NCBI GenBank assembly: GCA_013362195.1
Contig: JABFWM010000635.1
Coordinates: forward strand, 1-16,439
Reading direction: 5' to 3'
DNA: 16,439 nt
From: Acidobacteriota bacterium
Lineage (GTDB): Bacteria; Acidobacteriota; Vicinamibacteria; Vicinamibacterales; 2-12-FULL-66-21
Part shown: one piece after another, positions 9,244 through 16,439 of the stretch
Position numbering within the stretch: the stretch's first letter is position 1
Layout of the letters: every line of letters begins with the position of its first letter
Made by a program: the position numbers and the translations under genes
Notes under the pieces: generated by a model
What the model saw: only the letters and a program-made list of their open reading frames with translations
Database searches by the model: none
What the model was told of the DNA's origin: nothing

Positions 9244-10991
9244 CGTTCGCGGCGATGGCGACGTGGCAGGCGGTGTTGTGGCTGCTCGCCATGGCGGCGC
9301 TCGCCGCGGCGGTCTTCCGGCTGCGGGTGCGTCCGCCGCGCATCCTGCTCCCGTCGCTGCTGCTCTGGCGGCGCGTGCTCGAGGATTCGCGCGAGGCGAC
9401 GTGGTGGGAACGCGTGCGGCGCGCGGTCTCGCTCGTGGTCACGATCGCGATTGCCGTGGCCCTCGCGTTCGCGTTGACGCGGCCGTCGCGCGCCGCCGCG
9501 CGAACGTTGGCAGGGCACGGCCGCACCCTCATCCTGCTCGACTCAGCGCCGTCGATGCTGGCGCGCACGCGCACCGGCGAGACGCGGTGGGCGCGCGCGG
9601 TCGCGGAAGCTCGCCGCCTGGCGGCGTCGGCGCCCGACGAGGTGACGATCGCGACCACCAGCGACGGCATCATCGAAGGTCCGACCGCGGATCTGGCGTC
9701 GATCGACATGGCGCTCGACACGGCCGCGGCCGGCGGCGACCCGACGTGGTGGCCCGGTGCGGCCACCGCCGATGCCGTCCACTTCATCACCGACGGCGGC
9801 GTCGCCCGCGCGATCGAGCGCGGCGTGACGGTGCACTCGGTGTTCGAACCCGCTGCGAACGTCGCGATCACCGCGTTCGAGGTCAGGCCATCGCTCGGCG
9901 GCGCCGCTGCCGGCGACGCGTATGTCGAGGTCGCGAACTACGCCGCCGATTCACAGACGGCGCATCTGACGATCACGCGGGGCCGCGCGACCGTGCTCGA
10001 TCGCCGCCTCGAGATGCGGGCGGGCGAGACGCTGCGGCAGATCGTGCCGCTCGCGCGCGGCGGCGACGCCGCGATCCGCGCCCGCATCGAGGCGCGGGCC
10101 GATGCGCTCGACGCCGATAACGAGGCGATCGCCTGGATTGAACGCGCCCGGCCCCTCGCCGTCGCCGTGGTCGGCGCGCACACCACGTGGCTGGCGCGGC
10201 TGTTCGCCGGCGATCCTGACGTGCGTGCGACGTTCCTCGATCCCTCCTCCTACGGCCGCACCATCCAGGCCGACGTCTTCGTGTTCGACGGCTGGGCGCC
10301 CGACAGCGTGCCCGATCGTCCCGCGCTGTCCTTCGCGCCACCGCTGCCCATCGCATCGGAGGAAGTGCGGCCGACATGGACGGCCGCCGGTGCACATGCC
10401 GTGGTGCTCGGCGTCGATCCGTTCACCGTCACGATCGACAAGGCGCGCGCGTATCGGTCGCTGCCGCTCGACGTCATTGCCGCGAGCGCGCGCGGGACGC
10501 CGCTGGTGTACGCGGGCGAGCAGGCGGGCCGGCGCGCGGTCGTGCTCTCGTTCAGCGCCGCCGAGTCGAACCTCGCGTCCGCCCCGGCATTTCCCGTCCT
10601 CGTCGGCAATGCGCTGGACTGGCTCGCGCGCGTGTCGTCAGCCGGCGTGCGCCGCCCGGGTCCCGTGACGTTCGACGATGGCCTGCAGCGGCTGGAGGAC
10701 GAGCGCGGCCGCGCGGTGCGGCTGACAGGGGTCGACGGTCGTGCCGTAGGCGTGTTGCGATCGCCTGGCCTCTATTTCGCCAGCAGTCACGGGGCGCGCG
10801 TCGCGCTGGCCGTGAACGCGGGCGATGCCGGGACGTCGAACGTGGGCCGCACGAGCCTGACCGCCGATCAGCAGCGGCGAACCGTGCAGGCAGCCGGGGC
10901 TCGCCGTCCCTGGTGGATGTACGCGGTCCTTGCCGCCTTCGCGCTCGCCTGCGCGGAGTGGTGGACATGGCAGCGGCGGATCACGGTGTGA
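9240..10991 (+). CDS. BatA-like membrane protein with degenerate VWA domain
   Basis: This 583-residue protein has two N-terminal membrane segments (about 10-27 and 64-79) in the arrangement of the BatA N-terminal domain, with a short soluble loop (RVRPPRILLPSLLLWRR) between them. A VWA-like domain starts at about 96. Its MIDAS reads LLDSAPSM (99-106), where the middle Ser of DxSxS is Ala, and the later TDG is present (184-186). A beta-rich region follows at about 205-300, then a large extracytoplasmic part with FPVLVGNALDWL (451-462). The last membrane helix is at about 557-575 and is followed by a short basic tail. It overlaps the DUF58 stop by ATGA, and the next VWA gene begins within 10 nt. 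By analogy with Bat proteins it may form a membrane complex with the following VWA protein; the loss of the MIDAS Ser suggests a structural role. Confidence 0.88.
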   Translation: MTFAAMATWQAVLWLLAMAALAAAVFRLRVRPPRILLPSLLLWRRVLEDSREATWWERVRRAVSLVVTIAIAVALAFALTRPSRAAARTLAGHGRTLILLDSAPSMLARTRTGETRWARAVAEARRLAASAPDEVTIATTSDGIIEGPTADLASIDMALDTAAAGGDPTWWPGAATADAVHFITDGGVARAIERGVTVHSVFEPAANVAITAFEVRPSLGGAAAGDAYVEVANYAADSQTAHLTITRGRATVLDRRLEMRAGETLRQIVPLARGGDAAIRARIEARADALDADNEAIAWIERARPLAVAVVGAHTTWLARLFAGDPDVRATFLDPSSYGRTIQADVFVFDGWAPDSVPDRPALSFAPPLPIASEEVRPTWTAAGAHAVVLGVDPFTVTIDKARAYRSLPLDVIAASARGTPLVYAGEQAGRRAVVLSFSAAESNLASAPAFPVLVGNALDWLARVSSAGVRRPGPVTFDDGLQRLEDERGRAVRLTGVDGRAVGVLRSPGLYFASSHGARVALAVNAGDAGTSNVGRTSLTADQQRRTVQAAGARRPWWMYAVLAAFALACAEWWTWQRRITV

Positions 10992-10993
10992 GG
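10990..10993 (+). promoter_or_regulatory. Ribosome binding site that favours the GTG at 10999
   Basis: GAGG overlaps the TGA of the upstream gene and sits 5 nt before the GTG at 10999. The alternative in-frame GTG at 10993 would overlap this site, so 10999 is preferred. The difference is two residues. Confidence 0.4.
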
Positions 10994-10998
10994 TGCTG

Positions 10999-13593
10999 GT
11001 GACCTGCATCGCCCCTGGCGCGTTGTGGCTGCTCGCGGCACTTCCCGCCGTCTGGATCGCGCTGCCGTTCGGCCGCGGCAACTTCAACCGGCGCCAGCGG
11101 CTCCTGCAGGCTGCGGTGCGCTCGGTGATGCTCGCGGCCCTTGCGGTCGCGCTCGCGCGTCCGGTCCGCTCGAGTGCCTCGTCGCGCGAGTCGATTGTCT
11201 ATCTCGTGGACGTGTCGCACAGCATCGCTACGCGGGCGATCGAGGCGGCGGCCCGGACCATCGACGAGGTGAACGCGGCGCGGCGGCCGGACCATGTCGC
11301 GATCGTGGCGTTCGCGGCAAACACCGTGCGGCTCGAGAGCACCGAGGCGCTGCGCCAGCTCGCCCACGAGGATCCCTCGCGCAGCCAGGGCAGCCGGATC
11401 GATCGCCGCAGCACGGATCTCGAAGCGGCGCTGGACGGCGCGCGCGCGGAGCTTGCGTCGGGGCGCGTGCCGCGGATCGTCCTCTTCACCGACGGACATC
11501 CGACGGCCGGCGACGCCTCGATGGCGGTCGCCCGGCTGGCGGCGGCGCACGTGCCGGTGTCCGTGCATCCGATGACCGTGCGATCGCTGGGCGATGCCTG
11601 GGTCGAGCGGATCGATGTGCCCGATCGCATCACCGCGGACGCGCCGTTTCCCGCGACGATGGTCGTCGGCAGCCAGCGGGACGCGAACCTCACCGCATCC
11701 ATTCGCGTCGACGGCGTCGTCGCCGCCGAGCAGCCCGCGATGGTGACGAAGGGGACGACGCGCATCAGCCTGGAGGCGAAGATTGCGACGCCCGGCGCGC
11801 ACGTGATCGAGGGTGCCATCCGCATGCCGGACGATCCCCTTGGCGTCAACGATCAATTCCCGCGCGAGGTGTGGGTGGATCGTCGTCCAGCGGTGCTTTA
11901 CGTGGAACGGGTGACATCGAGCGCCCGCTACCTGTCCGGCGCGCTGACCGCGTCGGGGTTCGACGTCAGCGTGCGGGGTGCGGCGGGACTGCCGCGGAGC
12001 GCCGCCGACCTCGAGCCCTACGATGCGATGGTGCTGAGCGACGTGCCGCGTGCCGCGATCGCCGACAGCTCGATGACGGCGATCGCGCAATGGGTCGAGC
12101 AAGGCGGCGGGGGACTGCTCGTCGCCGGCGGCGAGGCGGTGTTCGGCGAACGCGGCTATCGCAGGACGACCCTCGAGCGATTGACGCCGGTCACGTTCGA
12201 GCGCAAGGACGAGCCGGAGGTCGCGCTCGTGCTCGTCCTCGATCGATCGCTCAGCATGTCCGGCCGCTCGATGGACTTGTGCAAGGTAGCGGCGCAGGCG
12301 GCGGTTGACGTCATGAAGGACGATCAGGCGATTGGCATCCTGACGTTCAACGACAAGTTCGACTGGGCGGTCACGCTGCGCACGATCGAAGGACATCGCG
12401 ACGAGATCCGCCGCCGCATCGCCGCAATCGAACCGGCCGGCAACACGCTGTTCTATCCCGCGATGGAGCAGGCCTACCTCGCGCTCCGGGCCGCGAAGGC
12501 GCGCGCCCGCCACATCGTGATGCTGTCGGATGGACGATCGTACCCGGCCGACTACGAGTCGCTGATCGAGAAGATGGTCGACGCCCGCATCACCCTGTCC
12601 ACCGTGGCGATCGGGCCGTCGGCCAACCCGGAGCTGCTGCGCAGCTTTGCGGCCTGGGGCAAGGGGCGGGCGTACGTGTCGGAGGACGCGAAGCAGCTGC
12701 CGCAGATCTTCGTGACGGAAGCGAAGAACGCGGCGAGCCCGTCGTTCGAGGAGAAAGACATCGTGCCGGTGATCAAGGCGCCAGGGTTCCTGTCGGGCGT
12801 CGATCTGCGGCGCGTGCCGCCGCTGAAGGGGCGCACCGCGACGGTGCTCAAGGACACCGCGCTCGAGGTCGCCGCCACCGGCGACGACGAGCCGCTGCTG
12901 GCGTTCTGGCCGATCGGCCTCGGACGCACCGCGGTGTTCGCGTCGGACGTCAAGGATCGGTGGGCGGCCAACTGGGTGACGTGGCGCGGCTACGGGCCGT
13001 TCTTCACGTCGGTGGTGCGCGCGATCGCGCGCCAGCGTCCGCAGCCGCTGCGGCTGGAGGTTGCGCCCGGCCCGATCCGCGGTGGACTGCGCGCCCTGAC
13101 GGTTGCGCTCGAGGCGCGCGATGCTCGCGGCGCCTATCGCGAGCTGCTGCATCCGGTGGTGCGCGTCTCGTCAACGTCCGGTACCGGTGCCGGGAGGACG
13201 GTGGACGCGCCCTTGCGGCAGATCGCGCCGGGCCGCTACGAAACGCACGTGGTCGCACCCGCGTATGACCGCGTGACCGTCCGCGCGCTGCCGATCGCCG
13301 GCGACGCGCCCGGTGCGATGAACGAGCCGGCGCGAATCGTGGCCCCGGACCCCGGCGCGGAGTACCGTTTTACTCCGCCTGACGAGCGCCGCCTCGCGTC
13401 GATCGCGCTGGCGACTGGCGGCACGTGGAAGCCGACGGCGGCATCGCTCGCCGGTGGCGCCGTCGATCGCCGCACCGAGCGGCGGCCGCTCTGGCCCGCA
13501 TTCGTCACGTTGGCCTTGTCGGCGTGGTTCGTCGATATAGTGTTACGTCGCATCCGGGTCTTCGAGCCCGCGGTGCGGAAGGGAGATCACTGA
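10999..13593 (+). CDS. Membrane protein with two VWA domains and a GATase1-like domain
   Basis: Starting at the GTG at 10999 this is 864 residues. Two membrane helices come first (about 5-23 and 37-54), then VWA 1 with MIDAS DVSHS (71-75) and FTDGH (163-167). A beta-rich segment covers about 200-295. A class I glutamine-amidotransferase-like domain lies at about 296-395 (AVLYVERVTSSARYLSGAL, YDAMVLSDVP, GGGGLLVAGGEAVFGERGY). The protein has only two cysteines (about 3 and 428), neither in that domain, so it cannot be a working amidotransferase. VWA 2 follows with MIDAS DRSLSM (415-420) and LSDGRS (509-514). The region at about 585-780 ends in a beta-rich part, and the last membrane helix is at about 830-849. 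Both VWA sites look able to bind metal. The TGA is shared with the ATG of the following DUF1080 gene (TGATG). A role in an envelope complex driven by MoxR is inferred. Confidence 0.92.
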   Translation: MTCIAPGALWLLAALPAVWIALPFGRGNFNRRQRLLQAAVRSVMLAALAVALARPVRSSASSRESIVYLVDVSHSIATRAIEAAARTIDEVNAARRPDHVAIVAFAANTVRLESTEALRQLAHEDPSRSQGSRIDRRSTDLEAALDGARAELASGRVPRIVLFTDGHPTAGDASMAVARLAAAHVPVSVHPMTVRSLGDAWVERIDVPDRITADAPFPATMVVGSQRDANLTASIRVDGVVAAEQPAMVTKGTTRISLEAKIATPGAHVIEGAIRMPDDPLGVNDQFPREVWVDRRPAVLYVERVTSSARYLSGALTASGFDVSVRGAAGLPRSAADLEPYDAMVLSDVPRAAIADSSMTAIAQWVEQGGGGLLVAGGEAVFGERGYRRTTLERLTPVTFERKDEPEVALVLVLDRSLSMSGRSMDLCKVAAQAAVDVMKDDQAIGILTFNDKFDWAVTLRTIEGHRDEIRRRIAAIEPAGNTLFYPAMEQAYLALRAAKARARHIVMLSDGRSYPADYESLIEKMVDARITLSTVAIGPSANPELLRSFAAWGKGRAYVSEDAKQLPQIFVTEAKNAASPSFEEKDIVPVIKAPGFLSGVDLRRVPPLKGRTATVLKDTALEVAATGDDEPLLAFWPIGLGRTAVFASDVKDRWAANWVTWRGYGPFFTSVVRAIARQRPQPLRLEVAPGPIRGGLRALTVALEARDARGAYRELLHPVVRVSSTSGTGAGRTVDAPLRQIAPGRYETHVVAPAYDRVTVRALPIAGDAPGAMNEPARIVAPDPGAEYRFTPPDERRLASIALATGGTWKPTAASLAGGAVDRRTERRPLWPAFVTLALSAWFVDIVLRRIRVFEPAVRKGDH

Positions 13594-14297
13594 TGAGGGA
13601 GTGGAACGGGAAGATCAGCGCGCTCGCGGCCGCCGCCTGCGCCCTGCTGGTTGCGGGCGTCGCGGGACAGGCACGGAAGCCAGCCGCGGCCTCGGGCGGG
13701 TGGAAGACGCTCTTCGACGGCACGTCGCTCGATGCATGGCGCGGCTACAAGAGCGAGACGGTTCCCGAAGGATGGAGGATCCAGGACGGCACGCTGTACA
13801 AGGACACGCGCGTCGCCGACCTCGTGACCCGGGATCAGTTCGGCGATTTCGAACTCACGATCGACTGGCAGTTGAGCGACGCAGGCAACGCCGGCATTTT
13901 TTATCGCGGTACCGAGGAGTACTCCCACATTTATTGGACCGCGCCCGAATACCAGCTGCTCGACAACGAGAAGGCCGAGGACAACAAGACCCCGCTGACG
14001 CTCGCGGCCGCCGCGTACGGGTTGTATCCGCCCGCGCCGGAGGCGAAGCCGCGGCCGATCGGCGAATGGAATGCGACGCGCATCATCGCGAAGGGCGCGC
14101 ACGTCGAGCACTGGCTCAATGGCGTGAAGGCCGTGGCATACGAGCTGTGGAGTCCCGACTGGGAAGCCAAAGTGCAGGCGAGCAAGTTCAAGGCGTGGCC
14201 GAACTACGGGCGCGCGAAGAAGGGGTATTTCGCGCTGCAGGGCGATCACGCCGGCACGCTGGCGTTCCGGAACATCAAGGTCCGCGAGCTGAAATAG
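13593..14297 (+). CDS. Secreted DUF1080 / 3-keto-disaccharide hydrolase family protein
   Basis: This 234-residue protein has a signal peptide at about 1-25 (ALLVAGVAG). The concanavalin-like DUF1080 fold (PF06439 family) is clear: GWKTLFDGTSLDAWRGY (36-52), DFELTIDWQLS (85-95), NAGIFYR (99-105), PEYQLLDN (118-125), GEWNATRII (157-165), HWLNG (173-177) and GYFALQGDHAGTLAFRNIKV (211-230). Family members bind sugars or, in characterised cases, hydrolyse 3-keto-glycosides; activity here is not proven. The ATG at 13593 overlaps the preceding TGA by one base, with GGGAG 7 nt upstream, so expression is probably coupled to the VWA operon. The longer frame from 13425 is rejected because it runs inside the previous gene. 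Confidence 0.93.
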   Translation: MREWNGKISALAAAACALLVAGVAGQARKPAAASGGWKTLFDGTSLDAWRGYKSETVPEGWRIQDGTLYKDTRVADLVTRDQFGDFELTIDWQLSDAGNAGIFYRGTEEYSHIYWTAPEYQLLDNEKAEDNKTPLTLAAAAYGLYPPAPEAKPRPIGEWNATRIIAKGAHVEHWLNGVKAVAYELWSPDWEAKVQASKFKAWPNYGRAKKGYFALQGDHAGTLAFRNIKVRELK

Positions 14298-14345
14298 ATC
14301 GCCCGGTCGATCAACCAGCCGCAACTGTTACGCGAGGAGGACGAC

Positions 14346-15038
14346 ATGCGCGAGTGGTGCAGGACAGCGTTCGTGATTGGCGTGGCCGTGCTGGTACCGG
14401 TGCTCTCGACCGCGGGCCAGCAGGATGCCGACCGCACCGTCGCCGGCGGCGGCATCACCGCGCCGGGCTGGCAGGGCGCGGTTGACTCTCAGGCGGCGTC
14501 GCAGGGCAAGTCCGTCAAGGACTCGAAGTTCGAGCAGAAAGGGGACACGTTCCACCTGACGATCGGTCCCGCGGCGGTGTACTGGAACCCGAAGAACACG
14601 GCGAGCGGCGACTACACCGTCAAGGCGACGTTCACGGAAGCGAAGATGACGTCGGGACATCCGCATCCGATGGGCCTCTTCATCGGCGGAAGCAGGATGG
14701 GGACGCCGGAGCAAAGCCTGATCTACTGCACCGCGTATCGCGACGGCTCGTACATCGTGCGCCGCTTCAACGGCAGCAATGTCACGCAAGTCGCGCGCAA
14801 GACGCCGAACCCGGCGGTCAAGAAGGCGGCGTCGGCCGACGAGAGCGTCACCCAGGAAGTCGCGTGGATCGTGAAGCCCGACAAGGCGGAATGCCAGATC
14901 AACGGCACGACCGTCGCGTCATTCGACAAGGCCGAACTGGTCGGCCCCGGCAAGCTCGAATCGACCGACGGCGTGTACGGCATTCGCGTCAGCCACAACA
15001 TGGATGTCACCGTCTCGAATCTGAAGCTGACGAAGTAG
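14346..15038 (+). CDS. Secreted protein, probable LamG/DUF1080-like beta-sandwich
   Basis: This 230-residue protein has a signal peptide at about 1-24 (FVIGVAVLVPVLSTAG). The mature part is Thr/Lys/Gly-rich with many predicted beta strands (DTFHLTIGPAAVYW, GDYTVKATFTEAKM, MGLFIGG, SYIVRRFNG, CQINGTTVASF, DGVYGIRVSHNMDVTVSNL). The closing GVYGIRV...VTVSNLKL resembles the end of laminin-G or DUF1080-type domains, but I cannot assign a family with confidence. It begins MREW, as does the preceding DUF1080 protein. A strong GAGGAGG lies 5 nt before the ATG, and the gap to the upstream stop is 48 nt, so it is probably the last gene of the operon. The function is unknown; binding or modification of a carbohydrate or small ligand outside the cytoplasm is a guess. 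Confidence 0.8.
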   Translation: MREWCRTAFVIGVAVLVPVLSTAGQQDADRTVAGGGITAPGWQGAVDSQAASQGKSVKDSKFEQKGDTFHLTIGPAAVYWNPKNTASGDYTVKATFTEAKMTSGHPHPMGLFIGGSRMGTPEQSLIYCTAYRDGSYIVRRFNGSNVTQVARKTPNPAVKKAASADESVTQEVAWIVKPDKAECQINGTTVASFDKAELVGPGKLESTDGVYGIRVSHNMDVTVSNLKLTK

Positions 15039-15067
15039 GAGAGACCGGAATCACACGGCCGGTGGAG

Positions 15068-15087
15068 GGCGGGTCTCTCGACCCGCC
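15068..15087. repeat. Palindromic element at the convergent gene junction
   Basis: GGCGGGTC and GACCCGCC form a perfect 8-bp stem with a TCTC loop. There is no T run on either strand, so it is not a standard intrinsic terminator, though it may still slow polymerase or protect the 3' end. Its sequence is close to the second palindrome 85 bp away. Confidence 0.55.
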
Positions 15088-15148
15088 GAACGCCGGTATC
15101 CGAACGTCGACTGGAGTCGCGCGGACGCGTCCTGCTGGGCGTGCGCGT

Positions 15149-16439
15149 TTATCGAGTCTCGAACGCCGTCGGCCGGGTCTCGAGACCCGGCGGAACGGCG
15201 GCCTCGGCCCGCGTGCCGCAGCGGGTGACTTTTGACAAGACCCCCTCCAGCAGGGGCGTCACCATCGGCAGCTGACGGGCCCGGATGACGAGGTCCCACG
15301 CGCGCTCGAACTTCTTCCAGCCGGCGGCGTAGAAGAAGTGCTTCGCCTGGTGCTTCACCGTCCCGTGGGCGCGCGACGCTCGCGCGATCGACGACCACGT
15401 GTAGAACTCGCGATAGGCCTGCTCGTAGCCCTCCTCGAGCTCGCGCGCACTCATCCCGGCCGGCCGATAGACGGCGTGGCGCGTGTCGTAGAGATCCCAG
15501 TTGCGCGTCGTGATCCGCCGCTCGCGCTCCATGCGTGCGTGCAGACCCGTGCCCGGATACGGCGTCTGAATGTGGAAGGTCGCGGTCGTGATCCCCTGCG
15601 CGACCGCCCACTCGACCGTCCGCGCGAACACGTCGGGGCCGTCGTCGTCCATCCCGAAGACGAAGCTGCCGTTGATCATGACCCCGAGATCGTGCAGCCG
15701 GCGGGTGACGGCGGCGTAGTCGCGATTGAGGTTCTGCCGTTTGCCGCTCCGCCGCAGGTTGCCCGGCGTCAGCGTTTCGAATCCGACGAACAGGCTGCGC
15801 AGGCCGGCATCGGCGGCGCGTTCGATCAGGTCGCCGCGCAGAATCGAGTCGACGGTGGCCGCGCCTTGAAACAGCCGGCGCATGCCGCGCATGCCGTCGA
15901 AGAGCGCGCGCGCGAACCGCGGATCGCCGAGCAGGTGGTCGTCGAGGAAATAGAGGTGGCGGCCGGGCAGCCGCGCGATCTCGGCGAGCGCCTCGTCGAC
16001 GCGCTGCGTATAGAACGACCGGCCGCCGGCGAAGAACGCGTCCTTGTAGCAGAAGTCGCAATGCTGCGGGCAGCCGCGCGACACCACAATCGAATTAGGG
16101 ACGAGGTACCGCGTCCGCCGAATGAGGTCGCGGCGGACGGGCGGAATCCGTTCAAGAGTGCGGCCGTCCGCGGCGCGGTAGACGGGCCGGGCGCGGTCGG
16201 CGCGAAGGTCCGCGAGAAACCGCGGAAAGGTCTGGTCGCCCGGGCCGAGAAAGATCGCGTCGGCATGCGCCGCGGCCTCCTGCGGCAATGACGTCACGTG
16301 CAGGCCGCCGAGCGCGACGAACGCGCCGCGCGCGCGATAGAGGTCGGCGAGGCGATAGGCGCGATAGGCGTTGGTGATATAGACCTGGATCACGACGAGA
16401 TCGGGCGTGTCGTCGGTGGTCAACCGATCGACGTGCTCG
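15149..16439 (-). CDS. B12-binding-domain radical SAM protein, partial (N-terminus beyond right edge)
   Basis: The frame is open to the right edge, so the start is outside the window; an internal TTG at 16423 is not the true start. The visible part begins in a B12-binding (Rossmann-like) domain (PDLVVIQVYITNAYRAYRLA, GGLHVTSLPQEA, FLGPGDQTFPRFL). The radical SAM core follows with its 4Fe-4S motif CPQHCDFC at about 16049-16072, preceded by IVVSRG, then LYFLDDHLL and GSFVFGMDDDGPD, and PYPGTGLHARM late in the barrel. The family (COG1032) includes methyltransferases, ring-forming and hopanoid- or lipid-modifying enzymes, so the substrate cannot be named. The last residues (VPPGLETRPTAFETR) are coded by a palindromic repeat and look added to an older C-terminus. 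It converges on the plus-strand operon. Confidence 0.92.
   Translation of the reverse strand, partial: EHVDRLTTDDTPDLVVIQVYITNAYRAYRLADLYRARGAFVALGGLHVTSLPQEAAAHADAIFLGPGDQTFPRFLADLRADRARPVYRAADGRTLERIPPVRRDLIRRTRYLVPNSIVVSRGCPQHCDFCYKDAFFAGGRSFYTQRVDEALAEIARLPGRHLYFLDDHLLGDPRFARALFDGMRGMRRLFQGAATVDSILRGDLIERAADAGLRSLFVGFETLTPGNLRRSGKRQNLNRDYAAVTRRLHDLGVMINGSFVFGMDDDGPDVFARTVEWAVAQGITTATFHIQTPYPGTGLHARMERERRITTRNWDLYDTRHAVYRPAGMSARELEEGYEQAYREFYTWSSIARASRAHGTVKHQAKHFFYAAGWKKFERAWDLVIRARQLPMVTPLLEGVLSKVTRCGTRAEAAVPPGLETRPTAFETR
15172..15191. repeat. 20-bp perfect palindrome inside the radical SAM 3' end
   Basis: GCCGGGTCTCGAGACCCGGC reads the same on both strands without a loop. It lies within the last 15 codons of the minus-strand radical SAM gene and encodes part of PPGLETRP. 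The core GGGTCT...GACCC matches the hairpin at 15068-15087, which suggests two copies of a dispersed palindromic (REP-like) element. Confidence 0.6.

Noticed and set aside
10981..13152. 723-codon open frame antisense to the dual-VWA gene
   Set aside because: Arg/His-rich shadow of a gene with two MIDAS motifs and membrane segments on the plus strand.
14297..14312. GATCG...CGATC inverted repeat after the DUF1080 stop
   Set aside because: Only 5-bp arms with no T run; likely chance in this composition.
15068..15087. Bidirectional intrinsic terminator
   Set aside because: The hairpin is strong but no T run follows on either strand, so a repeat element is the safer label.

Overview
The window is about 16.4 kb of very GC-rich bacterial DNA with almost no non-coding space. 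Three things point to Acidobacteriota, perhaps the Vicinamibacteria: two secreted VWFA-related proteins of the kind typical of that phylum, a MoxR/DUF58/VWA operon headed by a DUF4175-like membrane protein, and a secreted DUF1080 (3-keto-disaccharide hydrolase family) protein. The taxonomic call is inference from gene content, not from a marker gene.

Left part, minus strand, read from right to left. At 5477-5788 and 5077-5484 lies a small toxin-antitoxin pair (ribbon-helix-helix antitoxin, PIN/VapC toxin, 8-nt overlap). Next comes a 963-residue secreted protein of unknown function (2021-4912). It overlaps a secreted VWFA-related protein with an intact MIDAS motif (876-2024) by ATGA. Two bases further on, a second VWFA-related protein starts (873 to beyond the left edge), with a degenerate MIDAS and a long Gly-rich insert. 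The last three genes look translationally coupled and probably form one exported module of unknown function.

Middle part, plus strand, 5972-14297. This is a tightly packed operon: a DUF4175-like membrane protein, a MoxR-type AAA+ ATPase, a DUF58 protein, a BatA-like membrane protein with a degraded VWA site, a large membrane protein with two VWA domains flanking a glutamine-amidotransferase-like domain, and a DUF1080 lectin-like or hydrolase protein joined by a TGATG overlap. A second secreted protein with a probable beta-sandwich fold follows at 14346-15038 with its own strong ribosome binding site. In known MoxR systems the AAA+ ATPase and VWA proteins act together as a chaperone-like or envelope-stress module. 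Here that module sits next to exported carbohydrate-type proteins.

Right part, minus strand. A B12-binding radical SAM protein (15149 to beyond the right edge) converges on the plus-strand operon. The junction holds two short perfect palindromes of related sequence (15068-15087 and 15172-15191), and the second lies inside the 3' coding end of the radical SAM gene.

No gene-free stretch exceeds 300 bases. The largest are 5789-5971 (divergent, with a shared GATATCGTA box before both start codons) and 4913-5076. I saw no tRNA, rRNA, CRISPR array or insertion sequence.
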